Shown piece after piece: positions 5,484 through 14,529 of a stretch of 64,000 nt of DNA. The notes beneath the pieces were generated by a model. That model had not been told where the DNA came from. It saw nothing but the letters and a program-made list of their open reading frames with translations, and ran no database searches. The stretch lies in NCBI GenBank assembly GCA_019419865.1, contig JAHZIG010000014.1, positions 1 through 64,000 of the forward strand. Reading direction: 5' to 3'. The DNA comes from Clostridiales bacterium (GTDB lineage Bacteria > Bacillota > Clostridia > Monoglobales > Monoglobaceae). The translations under genes were made by a program, and so were the position numbers. Each line of letters opens with the position of its first letter. The stretch's first letter is position 1.

Positions 5484-6743
5484 TTATGCAAACATCGACA
5501 AGAATACTCCCGCCGCAACGGCCGAGCCTATAACTCCGGCGACGTTAGGTCCCATAGCGTGCATGAGCAGGAAGTTAGCCGGATTTTCTTTCTGACCGAC
5601 CGTCTGCGACACTCTGGCCGCCATCGGAACCGCCGAAACTCCGGCCGAACCTATCAGCGGATTTACCTTGCCGCCCGTAAGCTTGCACATTATCTTACCA
5701 AAGATCACGCCGCCCGCAGTGCTGAAGCAGAACGCCACCAGGCCGAGCGCGACTATGCCCAAAGTCTCGGTCGTCAGGAAGGTGCTCGCCTTAGCCGTAG
5801 CTCCGACCGTGAGACCTAAGAATATGGTTATTACGTTCATAAGACCGTTCTGCGCCGTCTTGGACAATCTGTCGATTACTCCGCACTCTCTCGCGAGGTT
5901 ACCAAGCATTAGCATACCTACCAGCGAAACGGCGTCCGGAACTATGAGCGCGACGACTAACGTAACAAGTATAGGGAAGATTATCCTCTCCGTCTTACTT
6001 ACCGGTCTGAGCTGTTCCATAACTATCTGACGCTCCTTCTTGGTCGTCAGCGCCTTCATTATAGGCGGCTGGATAACCGGGATCAGCGCCATGTACGAAT
6101 ACGCCGCGATAGCGATCGCCGGAAGCAGATGCGGAGCGAGCGTCTTAGTTACGTATATAGCCGTAGGTCCGTCCGCGCCGCCGATTATACCTATCGAAGA
6201 CGCCTCGTTAACGCCGAAGTCTATGCCCGGAACTACCGCGCCGAGAGCCAACGCTCCCAGGAATGTGATGAACACGCCGAGCTGCGCCGCCGCGCCCAAG
6301 AGAATGCTCTTAGGATTGGCGATCAGCGGACCGAAGTCGGTCATACAACCTATGCCGAGGAATATCAGCGGCGGGTATATACCGAGCTTAACGCCCAAAT
6401 ACAGCATATCCAAAAGTCCGCCCTTAGAGAATATCATCTGCATATCAAGGTTTCCGTCAACCAAATATTCCGGATCGGTGAAAAACTCCGGATGCATCAT
6501 TATAGCCCCTGAATTTGCGAACATAGGAAGGTTAGACAGCAGCATACCAAAAGCTATAGGTAAAAGCAGCAGCGGCTCGAACTGCTTGACTATCGCCAAA
6601 TACAGCAAAACGCAAGCTATAACGATCATCAGAGGCGTTCCTATTACCACAAGGAAATTTTCACCGCTCTGAAACGCCGTCTTCATCCCGTCTATAAGCG
6701 CCGCGACGCCTGTGCTATTTAAAAATTCTATAAAACCGTTCAA
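5484..6743 (-). CDS. oadB: Sodium-pump decarboxylase beta subunit, integral membrane
   Basis: The membrane channel subunit (419 residues, about nine to eleven hydrophobic segments) that decarboxylates carboxybiotin and exports Na+. Family signatures are present: GGADGPTAIYVTK with the sodium-site Asp, GNLARECGVIDRLS, and NPLIGSAGVSAVPMAARVSQ near the C-terminus. The start is a TTG at 6743-6741 with GGGGTGA upstream. It lies between the biotin carrier gene (44 bp upstream) and oadA (110 bp downstream) and serves both carboxyltransferases of the operon. Equivalent names in related pumps are mmdB and gcdB. Confidence 0.92.
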   Translation of the reverse strand: MNGFIEFLNSTGVAALIDGMKTAFQSGENFLVVIGTPLMIVIACVLLYLAIVKQFEPLLLLPIAFGMLLSNLPMFANSGAIMMHPEFFTDPEYLVDGNLDMQMIFSKGGLLDMLYLGVKLGIYPPLIFLGIGCMTDFGPLIANPKSILLGAAAQLGVFITFLGALALGAVVPGIDFGVNEASSIGIIGGADGPTAIYVTKTLAPHLLPAIAIAAYSYMALIPVIQPPIMKALTTKKERQIVMEQLRPVSKTERIIFPILVTLVVALIVPDAVSLVGMLMLGNLARECGVIDRLSKTAQNGLMNVITIFLGLTVGATAKASTFLTTETLGIVALGLVAFCFSTAGGVIFGKIMCKLTGGKVNPLIGSAGVSAVPMAARVSQTVGQKENPANFLLMHAMGPNVAGVIGSAVAAGVFLSMFA

Positions 6744-6787
6744 AATATCACCCCTTCTGTTAATTTAAACCTGTTTATCTCCTCAAA

Positions 6788-7174
6788 TTAACCGAGTGAT
6801 ATCAAAGCGTCGCCCGTATTTACCGATGCTCCGTTACTCGTGTTGACCGCGACGACCTTGCCGTCCTGCGGAGCCATTATCTCGTTCTCCATCTTCATGG
6901 CTTCGAGTATTACCAGCACGTCGCCTTTCTTGACCGTGTCGCCGGCGTTTACCTTTATCGATACGATCGTGCCCGGCATAGGCGCCTTGACGACCGTGGA
7001 ACCCGCCGGGGGCGCCGCTTTAGCCGCGGGTTTCGCCGCCGCCGGAGCCGGAGCCGCCGGTTTCGGAGCCGGAGCCGCCGACTTGGGAGCCGATACCGGA
7101 GCGGACGCTCCGCCTACTTCTTCTACTTCTACCTCGTATTTCTTTCCGTTTACGCTTATATTAAACTTTCTCAT
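6788..7174 (-). CDS. Biotin carrier protein of the decarboxylase
   Basis: A 128-residue biotin carrier (OAD/MMD gamma type). Residues 1-20 form a short beta-rich segment, then comes a flexible Ala/Pro linker (about 22-58) built from APAPKPAAPAP-like units, then the biotinyl domain with the biotinylated Lys in EAMKMEN. It ferries carboxybiotin from the cytoplasmic carboxyltransferases MmdA or OadA to membrane OadB. It lies 15 bp after oadG and 44 bp before oadB. Sometimes called mmdC or gcdC. Confidence 0.92.
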   Translation of the reverse strand: MRKFNISVNGKKYEVEVEEVGGASAPVSAPKSAAPAPKPAAPAPAAAKPAAKAAPPAGSTVVKAPMPGTIVSIKVNAGDTVKKGDVLVILEAMKMENEIMAPQDGKVVAVNTSNGASVNTGDALISLG

Positions 7175-7189
7175 CTTTCTTTGCCCTCC

Positions 7190-7558
7190 TTAAAATCTTG
7201 AATCTATGACGTCCCTAAGTCCGGCCTTGTTCCAGCTCGGCGACGTATTTTCTATTCTTCTGAATGATTTGATCTTTAAATTATATGTCGAGGTATTCAT
7301 GCACGCGGCTACCGCTGCCGTAAGTACGGCGACCAGCTCTTCCTCGTCCATGTCGTCCGCGGCCGTCTCTTTGACCTGCGCGTTCGCCGGTCTTTCGACC
7401 TCCGCCGGCTTATTATCAGCCGCGTTCTTGTCCGGTTTATAAAACACCCATTTCATAGCCATCATGAAAAGCATTATGATGACCAGCACCGCAAACACGA
7501 TTATCAAGCCGATAACGGTTACCTGAAGACCTTCTCCAAGCGCCTGCGCTAAACTCAT
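7190..7558 (-). CDS. OadG-like small membrane subunit
   Basis: A 122-residue protein with one N-terminal membrane helix (QVTVIGLIIVFAVLVIIMLFMMAMKWVFY), an acidic linker and a C-terminal tail (VAVLTAAVAACMNTSTYNLKIKSFRRI...SPSWNKAGLRDVI). This is the delta/gamma subunit layout that anchors and assembles Na+ decarboxylases. The ORF is open to 7651, but the ATG at 7558 with AAGGGGAG just upstream is the proper start; the upstream extension is not membrane-protein-like and runs towards the tandem repeats. Confidence 0.8.
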   Translation of the reverse strand: MSLAQALGEGLQVTVIGLIIVFAVLVIIMLFMMAMKWVFYKPDKNAADNKPAEVERPANAQVKETAADDMDEEELVAVLTAAVAACMNTSTYNLKIKSFRRIENTSPSWNKAGLRDVIDSRF

Positions 7559-7633
7559 AAAGTTCTCCCCTTTCTGTTGGATCGGGATATCCCCGTTAAT
7601 TTTGGACTCTCCCCATAGCTCACGACTCTCCGA

Positions 7634-7724
7634 TAGCCCCGGCCTTGCCAAATAGCTCCGGCCTTTCCAGTAGATCCGGACTTTCCAGTAGCTCCGGTCT
7701 TGCCGGTAGCTCCGGCCTCGCCGG
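7634..7724. repeat. Five-copy 18-bp tandem repeat between mmdA and oadG
   Basis: Units at 7634, 7653, 7671, 7689 and 7707, consensus TAGCTCCGGCCTTTCCAG on the plus strand; the first is 19 bp and variants differ at two to four sites. It lies in the intercistronic mRNA and ends five bases from the mmdA stop. The complementary CCGG-rich units could stack into weak hairpins. No protein with a ribosome binding site spans it. Confidence 0.85.
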
Positions 7725-7728
7725 CCGG

Positions 7729-9270
7729 TTAGAGCGGGATATTCCCGTGTTTCTTGCTCGGTCTCGTCTCGCGCTTGCTCATAAGCATCTCAAGCGCGCT
7801 TATAAGCCTCGGTCTTGTCGAGTCCGGCTCGATAACGTCGTCCACGTATCCTCTTGCCGCCGCAACGTACGGATTCGCGAATTTGTCGGTGTACTCCTGT
7901 ATCTTCTCCTGTCTTGCGGTAATCGGATCTTCCGCATTCTTTATATCCTTCTTGAATATTATGTTCGCCGCTCCCGAAGGACCCATAACGGCTATCTCCG
8001 CCGTCGGCCAAGCGAACACCATATCCGCGCCGAGATGTTTGCTGTTCATAGCTATATACGCGCCGCCGTAAGCCTTTCTGATTATGACGTTTATCTTCGG
8101 CACGGTAGCCTCCGAAAACGCGTAAAGCAGCTTCGCGCCGTGGCGTATAACTCCGCTGTGCTCCTGCTCGACGCCCGGCAGATACCCCGGAACGTCGGTG
8201 AACGTGATTATCGGTATATTGAAGCAGTCGCAGAAACGAACGAATCTCGCTCCCTTATCGGACGAGTTACAGTCGAGCGAACCCGCCATGAACTTGGGCT
8301 GGTTAGCTATTATTCCGACCGTGGCGCCGTTCATTCTCGCAAAGCCGGTAACGATGTTTTTAGCGAAGTTCTCAAATATCTCCACAAACTCGCCGTTATC
8401 CACGATCTCGGCTATGACGTTCTTCATGTCGTACGCCTTGTTTACGTCCTCCGGAACGATCTCGGTCAGCTTCTCGGACAGCCTGTTCAGATCGTCCGTG
8501 CACTCGTAGACCGGCGCCATATCGAGATTGTTGGAAGGCAGGTATGAAAGCAGTTCCTTAACTCTCGCGAAACACTCCTCCTCGGTCGCGCAGGCGACGC
8601 CCGCGACGCCGCTCTTAGACGCGTGAGTCTTAGCTCCGCCGAGCTCGTCGAAACTTACTTCCTCGCCCGTCACCGACTTGATGACCGACGGTCCCGTGAT
8701 GAACATCTGCGAAGTCTTTTCGACCATAAAAATAAAGTCGCAAATCGCCGGCGAATAAACGGCTCCTCCGGCGCAGGGTCCCATTATGATGGAAATCTGA
8801 GGTATAACGCCGGACGAAAGCGTATTTCTGTAAAAAATATCGCCGAATCCCTTGAGCGCGTCGATACCTTCCTGGATCCTCGCGCCGCCCGAATCGTTAA
8901 TACCTACGATAGGAGCGCCCATCTTTACCGCCATGTCCATGACCTTGCAGATCTTCGCGGCGTGCATCTCGCCCAAGGCCCCGCCTATTACGGTAAAGTC
9001 CTGCGCGTACGCGTAGACCAGTCTGCCGTCCACCGTGCCGTAACCGGTGACCACGCCGTCTCCGGGCGCCTCGGTCTTAGGCATGCCGAACTCGTTGCAC
9101 CTGTGCTTTACAAACGCGTCGATCTCGACAAAGCTTCCCTCGTCGAACAGCATAGCGAGTCTCTCGCGGGCGGTCTTCTTGCCGCTGTCGTGCTGTTTCT
9201 TGATCTTGTCGGGTCCGCCGCCTTGTTCAATGACGCTGCGTTTTTGCTGTAATTCGTCTAATTTCCCCAT
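7729..9270 (-). CDS. mmdA: Methylmalonyl-CoA decarboxylase / propionyl-CoA carboxylase carboxyltransferase subunit
   Basis: A 513-residue acyl-CoA carboxyltransferase of the crotonase fold with the two expected halves. The N-terminal half has [33 protein letters not shown] and an oxyanion-hole Gly-Gly region ([13 protein letters not shown]). The C-terminal half has [29 protein letters not shown] and [11 protein letters not shown]. It transfers the carboxyl group of methylmalonyl-CoA to biotin, giving propionyl-CoA. First gene of the pump operon, ATG at 9270 with AAGGAGG. The substrate could also be glutaconyl-CoA-like; methylmalonyl-CoA is the most usual for this gene order. Confidence 0.88.
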   Translation of the reverse strand: MGKLDELQQKRSVIEQGGGPDKIKKQHDSGKKTARERLAMLFDEGSFVEIDAFVKHRCNEFGMPKTEAPGDGVVTGYGTVDGRLVYAYAQDFTVIGGALGEMHAAKICKVMDMAVKMGAPIVGINDSGGARIQEGIDALKGFGDIFYRNTLSSGVIPQISIIMGPCAGGAVYSPAICDFIFMVEKTSQMFITGPSVIKSVTGEEVSFDELGGAKTHASKSGVAGVACATEEECFARVKELLSYLPSNNLDMAPVYECTDDLNRLSEKLTEIVPEDVNKAYDMKNVIAEIVDNGEFVEIFENFAKNIVTGFARMNGATVGIIANQPKFMAGSLDCNSSDKGARFVRFCDCFNIPIITFTDVPGYLPGVEQEHSGVIRHGAKLLYAFSEATVPKINVIIRKAYGGAYIAMNSKHLGADMVFAWPTAEIAVMGPSGAANIIFKKDIKNAEDPITARQEKIQEYTDKFANPYVAAARGYVDDVIEPDSTRPRLISALEMLMSKRETRPSKKHGNIPL

Positions 9271-9315
9271 TATTAAACCTCCTTGTATATAAAACTGATA
9301 ATTTTTACAAATGTA

Positions 9316-9339
9316 TTTAAACCGGCTTTTATCAAGCCG
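9316..9339 (-). terminator. Weak terminator after rluB
   Basis: Minus strand hairpin CGGCTT-gataa-AAGCCG (9339-9323) followed by GTTTAAAT. It separates rluB from mmdA. The tail is poor, so readthrough into the pump operon is possible. Confidence 0.4.
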
Positions 9340-9363
9340 AATCAGTTTTCCCTATTTAAGTTT

Positions 9364-10161
9364 TCAGTTCTTCTTATTGTATCCGCCCCGACCGCCGGAG
9401 CCGTTTTTCATATATCTCGCCCTATTCTCCCGGGACGACTTCTTGCCCGTTCCGATCTTCTTGAGCATATTCACTTCGGATTCGGTGAGCTTTCTCCATC
9501 TGCCGAGCGGAACGTGGCCGAGATTGAGACCGGCTTCCTTAGTCCTCTTGAGCCGCTTGACCTTGCACCCTACCGCCTCGAACATTCGCCTCACCTGGCG
9601 GTTACGGCCTTCGTGGATCGTTATCTCCATCTTTGTTCCGAGCTGGGTCGCGCCCAAGACCTCGACTTTGGCCGGGCTGGTCTTGACGCCGTCGATATAT
9701 ACGCCGTTTCTGAGACTGGTTATAGTCGCCATATTCATATTCCCGGCGACCTCCGCGACGTAGGTCTTCTCGACGTTGTTCTTAGGGTGCGTTATCTTAT
9801 AGGTCAGGTCTCCGTCGTTGGTCATCAGCAGGAGCCCCTCGGTGTCGTAGTCGAGTCTGCCGACCGGGTAGATCCTGACCGGAATATCGGCGACCAGATC
9901 CATGACCGTCTGCCGCCCTTTCTCGTCGCTCGCCGTGGTCACAAACCCCGCGGGCTTGTTGAGCATCACGTAAACCATTTTCTTTTCGGGCTTTACGACG
10001 GAGCCGTCGAGAGTTATAACGTCGTTTTCCTCGTCTATCTGAACGCCCATCTCGCGAACCACCTCGCCGTTGACGCTCACTCTCCCGCTCCTTATTATGT
10101 CCTCGCTCTTTCTGCGCGAAGCCACGCCGCAGCCCGCAAGATACTTTTGCAGTCTAACCAA
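9364..10161 (-). CDS. rluB: 23S rRNA pseudouridine synthase, RluB/RsuA family
   Basis: Isomerises a uridine of 23S rRNA to pseudouridine. It has an N-terminal S4 RNA-binding domain (VRLQKYLAGCGVASRRKSEDIIRSGRVSVNG) and a catalytic domain with the family motif GRLDYDTEGLLLMTNDG containing the catalytic Asp, then EGRNRQVRRMFEAVGCKVKRLKR. The basic, Gly/Arg-rich tail after residue 235 is typical. Of two in-frame TTG codons, the one at 10161 is about 11 nt after GAGAAAGG and gives the usual MVRLQKYLA start; the one at 10170 is too close to the ribosome binding site. Confidence 0.9.
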   Translation of the reverse strand: MVRLQKYLAGCGVASRRKSEDIIRSGRVSVNGEVVREMGVQIDEENDVITLDGSVVKPEKKMVYVMLNKPAGFVTTASDEKGRQTVMDLVADIPVRIYPVGRLDYDTEGLLLMTNDGDLTYKITHPKNNVEKTYVAEVAGNMNMATITSLRNGVYIDGVKTSPAKVEVLGATQLGTKMEITIHEGRNRQVRRMFEAVGCKVKRLKRTKEAGLNLGHVPLGRWRKLTESEVNMLKKIGTGKKSSRENRARYMKNGSGGRGGYNKKN

Positions 10162-10474
10162 AAAAATCAATACCTTTCTCTTAAACGCTGATACTTCACA
10201 GCAGATATACTATCAAAATATAAATATTATAATACTATCAGCCGCCGCTTTGCTTGATCAATCTTCTAATTAACCAAAATCCAGCCAATTATATAATATA
10301 TTCCTTATTATAACCCAACAAAGCCTGAAATTCAATAATAAAAATATTAAAAACAAAAAACATATATGTAGATAAAAGGATTTTTATAAAAAACCGTTTT
10401 GTAGATTTTGCACAATCAGCCGTCGACGATCGCGCCGAATAATATAGAAAATAATTCCGAAATTTTATAAGCTT
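10162..10474. other. AT-rich intergenic region without recognisable gene
   Basis: About 310 bp between rluB and the DUF3737 terminator. ORFs here lack ribosome binding sites and recognisable protein. It presumably holds the rluB promoter, but no promoter with good boxes and spacing was identified. Confidence 0.6.
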
Positions 10475-10507
10475 AAAAAACGGAGCGCCTCGCATAAGGC
10501 CGCTCCG
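10475..10507 (-). terminator. Terminator after DUF3737 gene
   Basis: Minus strand stem CGGAGCG/CGCTCCG (10507-10481) followed by TTTTTT. Confidence 0.85.
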
Positions 10508-10554
10508 CCGAATCAAAATATTACCGCTTACGAATACGGGTAAGATATTCCCGC

Positions 10555-11409
10555 TTACGAACAACGGGACAACGCGGATAAAATATCGATCTCGCACGCG
10601 CCGTCCGCGTCGTCCCGGATTATCTCGCCTATGCTGTCCGCTACGATCTTCCCGCTCTTCGGGTTCTTAACGCTTAGAATATTTCCGTTTATCTCCGCTC
10701 TCACGTCGCTCTTCTCAAACGCCAGGTCGCAGTCTATCATCTCGCAGTCTTCCAAAACCAAGCCTTTTGCGTAACACAGCGGCTGAGTTCCGATTATCTT
10801 GCATCTTACAAGGCGCAGACCCTCGCTGTACCAGCCCAGATACTCCCCGCGCACTACGCTGTCGTATACCGTAACGTTTTTACTGTGCCAGAAAGCGTCC
10901 TTCGTGTTTAGGTTAGAGTTTCTTATAGTAACGTCCTCGACGTACTGAAACGAATACTTCGCGCTCATGTTCAAATTCTCAAACTCCATGTTTTTGCTCT
11001 TAAGGAACGGATATTCGGAACTTAGCTCGCAGTCGTTCATCTTTATATCGCCGCAGAACCAGCCGAACTCGGTGGAGTCTATCCTGCAATTATTTAAAGT
11101 TACGTCCTTGCACTCTCTGAGCGCCTTGATCCCGCCCAAGGTCGAATCGGATATCCTTATATTCTCGTCGTACCAGAGCGCGGCGCGGCAGGTCTCGGTC
11201 ATAACGCAGCGTTTTACATCGCCTCCGGTCACGTGCCAGAGCGGATATCTGAGCAAAAATCTGCAATCCTCGACGTCTATATCGGAGGTCTCTTTGAGCG
11301 CCGACTCTCCGTCCGCCGGTCCCTCGAACGAACAGTTCTTGATCTTTACGTCTTTGACTCCGTAAAGTGCGCGTTCTTCATCGAACGTCATATCTGAATA
11401 TATTTTCAT
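10555..11409 (-). CDS. DUF3737 family right-handed beta-helix protein
   Basis: A 284-residue protein of repeating strand-turn units (DVKIKNCSFEGPADGESALKE, then repeats such as DIKMNDCELSS, NVTVYDSVVRG, GLVLEDCEMID), which predicts a right-handed beta-helix without a signal peptide. FEGPADGESALKE is characteristic of DUF3737. Biochemical function is unknown. The ATG at 11409 follows GAAAGGGTGA; a GTG three codons earlier overlaps that ribosome binding site. Its promoter carries a variant of the motif shared with the MATE, acetyltransferase and YqhD genes, so it probably belongs to the same LysR-controlled set. Confidence 0.85.
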   Translation of the reverse strand: MKIYSDMTFDEERALYGVKDVKIKNCSFEGPADGESALKETSDIDVEDCRFLLRYPLWHVTGGDVKRCVMTETCRAALWYDENIRISDSTLGGIKALRECKDVTLNNCRIDSTEFGWFCGDIKMNDCELSSEYPFLKSKNMEFENLNMSAKYSFQYVEDVTIRNSNLNTKDAFWHSKNVTVYDSVVRGEYLGWYSEGLRLVRCKIIGTQPLCYAKGLVLEDCEMIDCDLAFEKSDVRAEINGNILSVKNPKSGKIVADSIGEIIRDDADGACEIDILSALSRCS

Positions 11410-11532
11410 ATAAATCACCCTTTCCGCCGCCCGCTTTAAACGCGCGGTCTTTAAAAATCCATCTTAAAAATGTTATCTTATCTAAGGTATGACCTATAAA
11501 TATACATACGGTCGCCTCTTACCTACGTCTAT

Positions 11533-11573
11533 ATTCTACAACAAAAATCCAAAAATAGCAAATACTTATCATG
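11533..11573 (-). promoter_or_regulatory. DUF3737 promoter with variant LysR-type motif
   Basis: Minus strand: ATAAGTA followed directly by -35 TTTGCT (11562-11557), 18-nt spacer and TAGAAT (11538-11533). Position and spacing equal those at the MATE, acetyltransferase and YqhD promoters, although the right half of the motif has diverged (TTTGCT instead of TTGGAC). Confidence 0.55.
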
Positions 11574-11646
11574 TATACCGAACTATTACAATCAGGCATA
11601 CGTATCGCGCCGAGGTCGTATGCCTCTCCTCTATATTGGTTTATTA

Positions 11647-11686
11647 AATATAAGTATTGGACAATCCGCCGCTTTAGCGCTAAAAT
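11647..11686 (+). promoter_or_regulatory. MATE gene promoter with LysR-type motif
   Basis: ATAAGTATTGGACA begins at 11649; its TTGGAC (11657-11662) also serves as -35, followed by an 18-nt spacer and TAAAAT (11681-11686). The 14-mer is identical to those at 15227-15266 and 16311-16350. The leader to the gene is about 165 nt and contains GC-rich inverted repeats. Confidence 0.7.
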
Positions 11687-11857
11687 ATAGTTTCGTACGC
11701 GGCGGAAAGAGCCGCTATACGCAAAAGACTAAATATATAGGGCGCCTTTCGCGCCGCAGAAATAATATCTATAATATCGATATCTATGCGCCCGCCGCGA
11801 AACTCCGGACGGTCACGCGGCGGCGCGCCTATATTGGAAATTCGGGAGGATCGTTTT

Positions 11858-13270
11858 ATGGGCAAAAATACAGGCTTTTTACAGTTCGACAGTATGAGCG
11901 GCATATCCTTTTTCAGTATGGTAAAAACCGTATTCAGACTTAGCGTTCCCGCTATCATGGCTCAGATAACGTCTACCGCCATGCAGTACATCGACTCCGC
12001 TATGGTCGGCAGTCTCGGCGCGGAGGCCTCGGCTTCCATCGGTCTCGTCAGTACCACGACCTGGCTGATCAACGGGCTGTGCATCGCGGCGGCTACGGGG
12101 TTTTCGGTTCAGGTCGCCCAGCTCGTGGGCGGCGGCCGCGACGAGGACGCGCGCAGCGTTTTCAGGCAGTCGCTGATAATAGCCGTATGTATCGGTCTTG
12201 TATTGGCGGGGGCGGCGGTAAGCATAAGCGGATATCTGCCGTCCTGGCTCGGCGGCGCCGAGGAGATCCGCCTCGACGCTTCGCGGTATTTTTTCATCTA
12301 CGCCTGCGCGCTCCCCTTCTCTCAGCTTCGCCAGCTCTCGGGCGGTATGCTCCAAAGCTGCGGCGATATGAAGACGCCGAGCATACTAAACATCATGCTG
12401 TGCGTATTCGACATTATATTTAACTCGATCTTTATCTTCCCTTCAAGGGAGATCGTAGTCGGAGCGCTGACGTTTACAATACCGGGCGCGGGTCTCGGAG
12501 TAAGCGGCGCGGCGCTCGGAACGGCGCTCGCCGAGGTCTGTACGGCCTCGCTCATGCTCGCGGCGGCTTGTCTGCGTTCGCCCAAATTGGCGTTTAAGCA
12601 TGGCGGAAAGTGGAAAATAAGGCTCCATTGTATAAAAACGGCTATGAAGATCTCGATCCCCGCCGCGTTCGAACACGCCGTGATGTGCGGCGCGTATATA
12701 GCCTCGACCCGGATAGTGGCGCCCCTCGGCACGGTGTCGGTGGCCGCCAATTCTCTGGCCGTGACCGCGGAGAGCTTCTGTTATATGCCGGGCTACGGAA
12801 TATCCGCGGCGGCTACGACCTTGGTAGGACAGAGCATAGGCGCGGGCAGGCAGGATCTCGCCAAACGCTTCGCAAGGACGTCGGTCATATTGGGGATCGT
12901 GATAATGTCCTGCACGGGGGCGATAATGTTCTGCGCGGCTCCGTGGATGTTCAGCCTGCTGACCCCGTCCGAAGAGGTGCGGAGCCTGGGCGCTAACCTG
13001 CTCAGGATCGAATCTTTCGCGGAGCCTCTGTACGCGGCGTCTATCGTCTGCGCGGGCGCGCTTCGCGGCGCGGGCGACGCGCTTGTCCCAAGCCTCTTAA
13101 ATCTCGCGAGCATGTGGGGAGTCCGCATAAGTTCGTCGATCCTGCTCGTCCCCCATTTCGGCTTATACGGCGTTTGGTTCGCAATGGCCGGAGAACTCTG
13201 TTTCAGGGGAATAGTTTTCCTGATAAGACTCCTTAGGGGAAAATGGCTGGATAAAAGCATACTCGTTTAG
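11858..13270 (+). CDS. MATE family multidrug/toxin exporter
   Basis: A 470-residue integral membrane antiporter of the MATE/DinF group with about twelve hydrophobic segments in two similar halves. It expels cationic or organic toxicants using Na+ or H+. The N-terminal half opens with LSVPAIMAQITSTAMQYIDSAMVGSLG and the second with ISIPAAFEHAVMCGAYIASTRIVAPLG, the paired MATE signatures. The ORF is open from 11786, but the ATG at 11858 follows GGGAGGA and begins the conserved part. It is transcribed divergently from the DUF3737 gene; both promoters have the shared LysR-type motif. Confidence 0.92.
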   Translation: MGKNTGFLQFDSMSGISFFSMVKTVFRLSVPAIMAQITSTAMQYIDSAMVGSLGAEASASIGLVSTTTWLINGLCIAAATGFSVQVAQLVGGGRDEDARSVFRQSLIIAVCIGLVLAGAAVSISGYLPSWLGGAEEIRLDASRYFFIYACALPFSQLRQLSGGMLQSCGDMKTPSILNIMLCVFDIIFNSIFIFPSREIVVGALTFTIPGAGLGVSGAALGTALAEVCTASLMLAAACLRSPKLAFKHGGKWKIRLHCIKTAMKISIPAAFEHAVMCGAYIASTRIVAPLGTVSVAANSLAVTAESFCYMPGYGISAAATTLVGQSIGAGRQDLAKRFARTSVILGIVIMSCTGAIMFCAAPWMFSLLTPSEEVRSLGANLLRIESFAEPLYAASIVCAGALRGAGDALVPSLLNLASMWGVRISSSILLVPHFGLYGVWFAMAGELCFRGIVFLIRLLRGKWLDKSILV

Positions 13271-13403
13271 CTTTAATCGGCCGGAGTTTGCGCGATCGCT
13301 TAAGGCGCAAGTAAAATTTACTGCAATCGGGGCTATCGATCCGCCGTCGCCGATTTGATCTCATATCAGTTCGCGTCTATCTCTTTTTATCTGTTCTAAG
13401 ACG

Positions 13404-13438
13404 CAAAAAAACGGGGAAAGAAAACGCCTCTTTCCCCG
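13404..13438 (-). terminator. Terminator after stalk-domain lipoprotein gene
   Basis: Minus strand stem CGGGGAAAG/CTTTCCCCG (13438-13412) followed by TTTTTTTGCG. Confidence 0.9.
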
Positions 13439-13452
13439 TACGCATATTCAAT

Positions 13453-14471
13453 TTAATCCAATTCAAAGCCTATCGTAACGTCGCCGGAGCCGAGCGCGGC
13501 CGCGAGCCCGTCCGGATCTTCTATATATCCGAGCCTCGTATAGCTGTACGAAGTCTGAAACGTATCGTAGAACAGAACTATGCAGCTCGAGCCGTAGAGC
13601 ATTATATCGCCCGCGTTTACGCCGCCCGCGTTTACGCTGTCGGTCGGCAGGGCGTCCTGCAAATAGTAGTACTTCTCGTTGCCGTTGAGCTCGCTCATTT
13701 CGTACTCGGCGGGAAACTGTTTTACCCATTCCCTCGCGGTCTCGTTATCGTACAGCTTAGCGCTATACTCTTCTCCGCCTATTATTACGCTTATTGAGAT
13801 CGTTCCGTCGTCCTCCTCCGCTTGTTCTGTTTCGCTTAAGACCGTATTCTGCGCCTCTTCGCCCGCGCCGGCCTCAAGATCCGTATCCGCGCCCTGCTTA
13901 ACGATCGTTATACTCTGTTCCGCCTCGTACCAATCCACCGAAAGCCCGAAACTTTCCGCGATAAAACGTATCGGCAGCATGGTCCTTCCGTTTATCACGA
14001 CCGGCGCCGTATCTAAGATATGCTCCTCGCCGTTTAGATAGGCCGCGTCGGAATCTATCGTAAGGCTTATCACGTCCGAGTTCATCGTCAGTACGACCTC
14101 CCGCTCTGCCTCGTTCCACTCGACGCTTCCGCCAAGCGCTTCTATCACGGCGCGGATCGGGACTAAGGTCCTCTCGCCGCTGATCATGGGCGCCGTTCCA
14201 TATCCCGGGTCTATCTCCGCCTCGGCGCGGTTACCGTCATTACTGGGTCGCCTATCCGCATTACGATCCGGGTCTCTTCGGTCGCTCCTGTCGTATCGGT
14301 CGCGCTGGTCGTTCCGGTCGCGCCGTTCGCCTCGTTTGTATCGGTGGCTTGGGCGGCTCTGTCGGCCGCAGTCGTATCAAGCGTTCCGCCTTGTTCCGTA
14401 GCCGCCGCGCAGCCTGTGAAGTTTATAACGATAAGAAACATGACGAGCAGACTTGAAATCGATCTTTTCAT
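13453..14471 (-). pseudogene. Stalk-domain lipoprotein, frameshifted
   Basis: Two adjacent ORFs read as one gene. The 5' part (14471-14211) encodes a lipoprotein signal (MKRSISSLLVMFLIVINFTGC), a Thr/Ala-rich linker and IVMRIGDPVMTV, then runs into TAG. The 3' part (open from about 14230 to 13453) continues the copper-amine-oxidase-like stalk domain: AEIDPGYGTAPMISGERTLVPIRAVIEALGGSVEW, repeated once as APVVINGRTMLPIRFIAESFGLSVDW, then an acidic linker and a cyclophilin-like domain (ISISVIIGGEEYSAKLYDNETAREW). Adding one A at GTAACC (14234-14229) restores VNRAEAEID and one frame of about 338 codons. This is either a real loss of function or an assembly error in a short A-run. The intact protein would sit on the cell surface. 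Confidence 0.8.
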
Positions 14472-14529
14472 ATCATCGTCTCCTTTTTTGTTTTACTTAT
14501 TATTTCTTGACCGCTTTTTGTATTCGGCT

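Noticed and set aside
7634..7724. Tandem 18-bp repeats considered as a CRISPR array
   Set aside because: The units are contiguous with no spacers and are too short. No cas genes are present.
7645..8547. Long plus-strand ORF (300 codons) opposite mmdA
   Set aside because: It mirrors the minus-strand mmdA codons, has an Arg/Tyr/Val-rich composition and no ribosome binding site, and MmdA on the other strand is unmistakable.
9283..10191. Plus-strand ORF of 302 codons opposite rluB
   Set aside because: Antisense shadow of rluB; composition not protein-like and no start signal.
10289..10597. Minus-strand 102-codon ORF overlapping the DUF3737 end
   Set aside because: It covers the DUF3737 terminator and AT-rich spacer, lacks a ribosome binding site and has no recognisable sequence.
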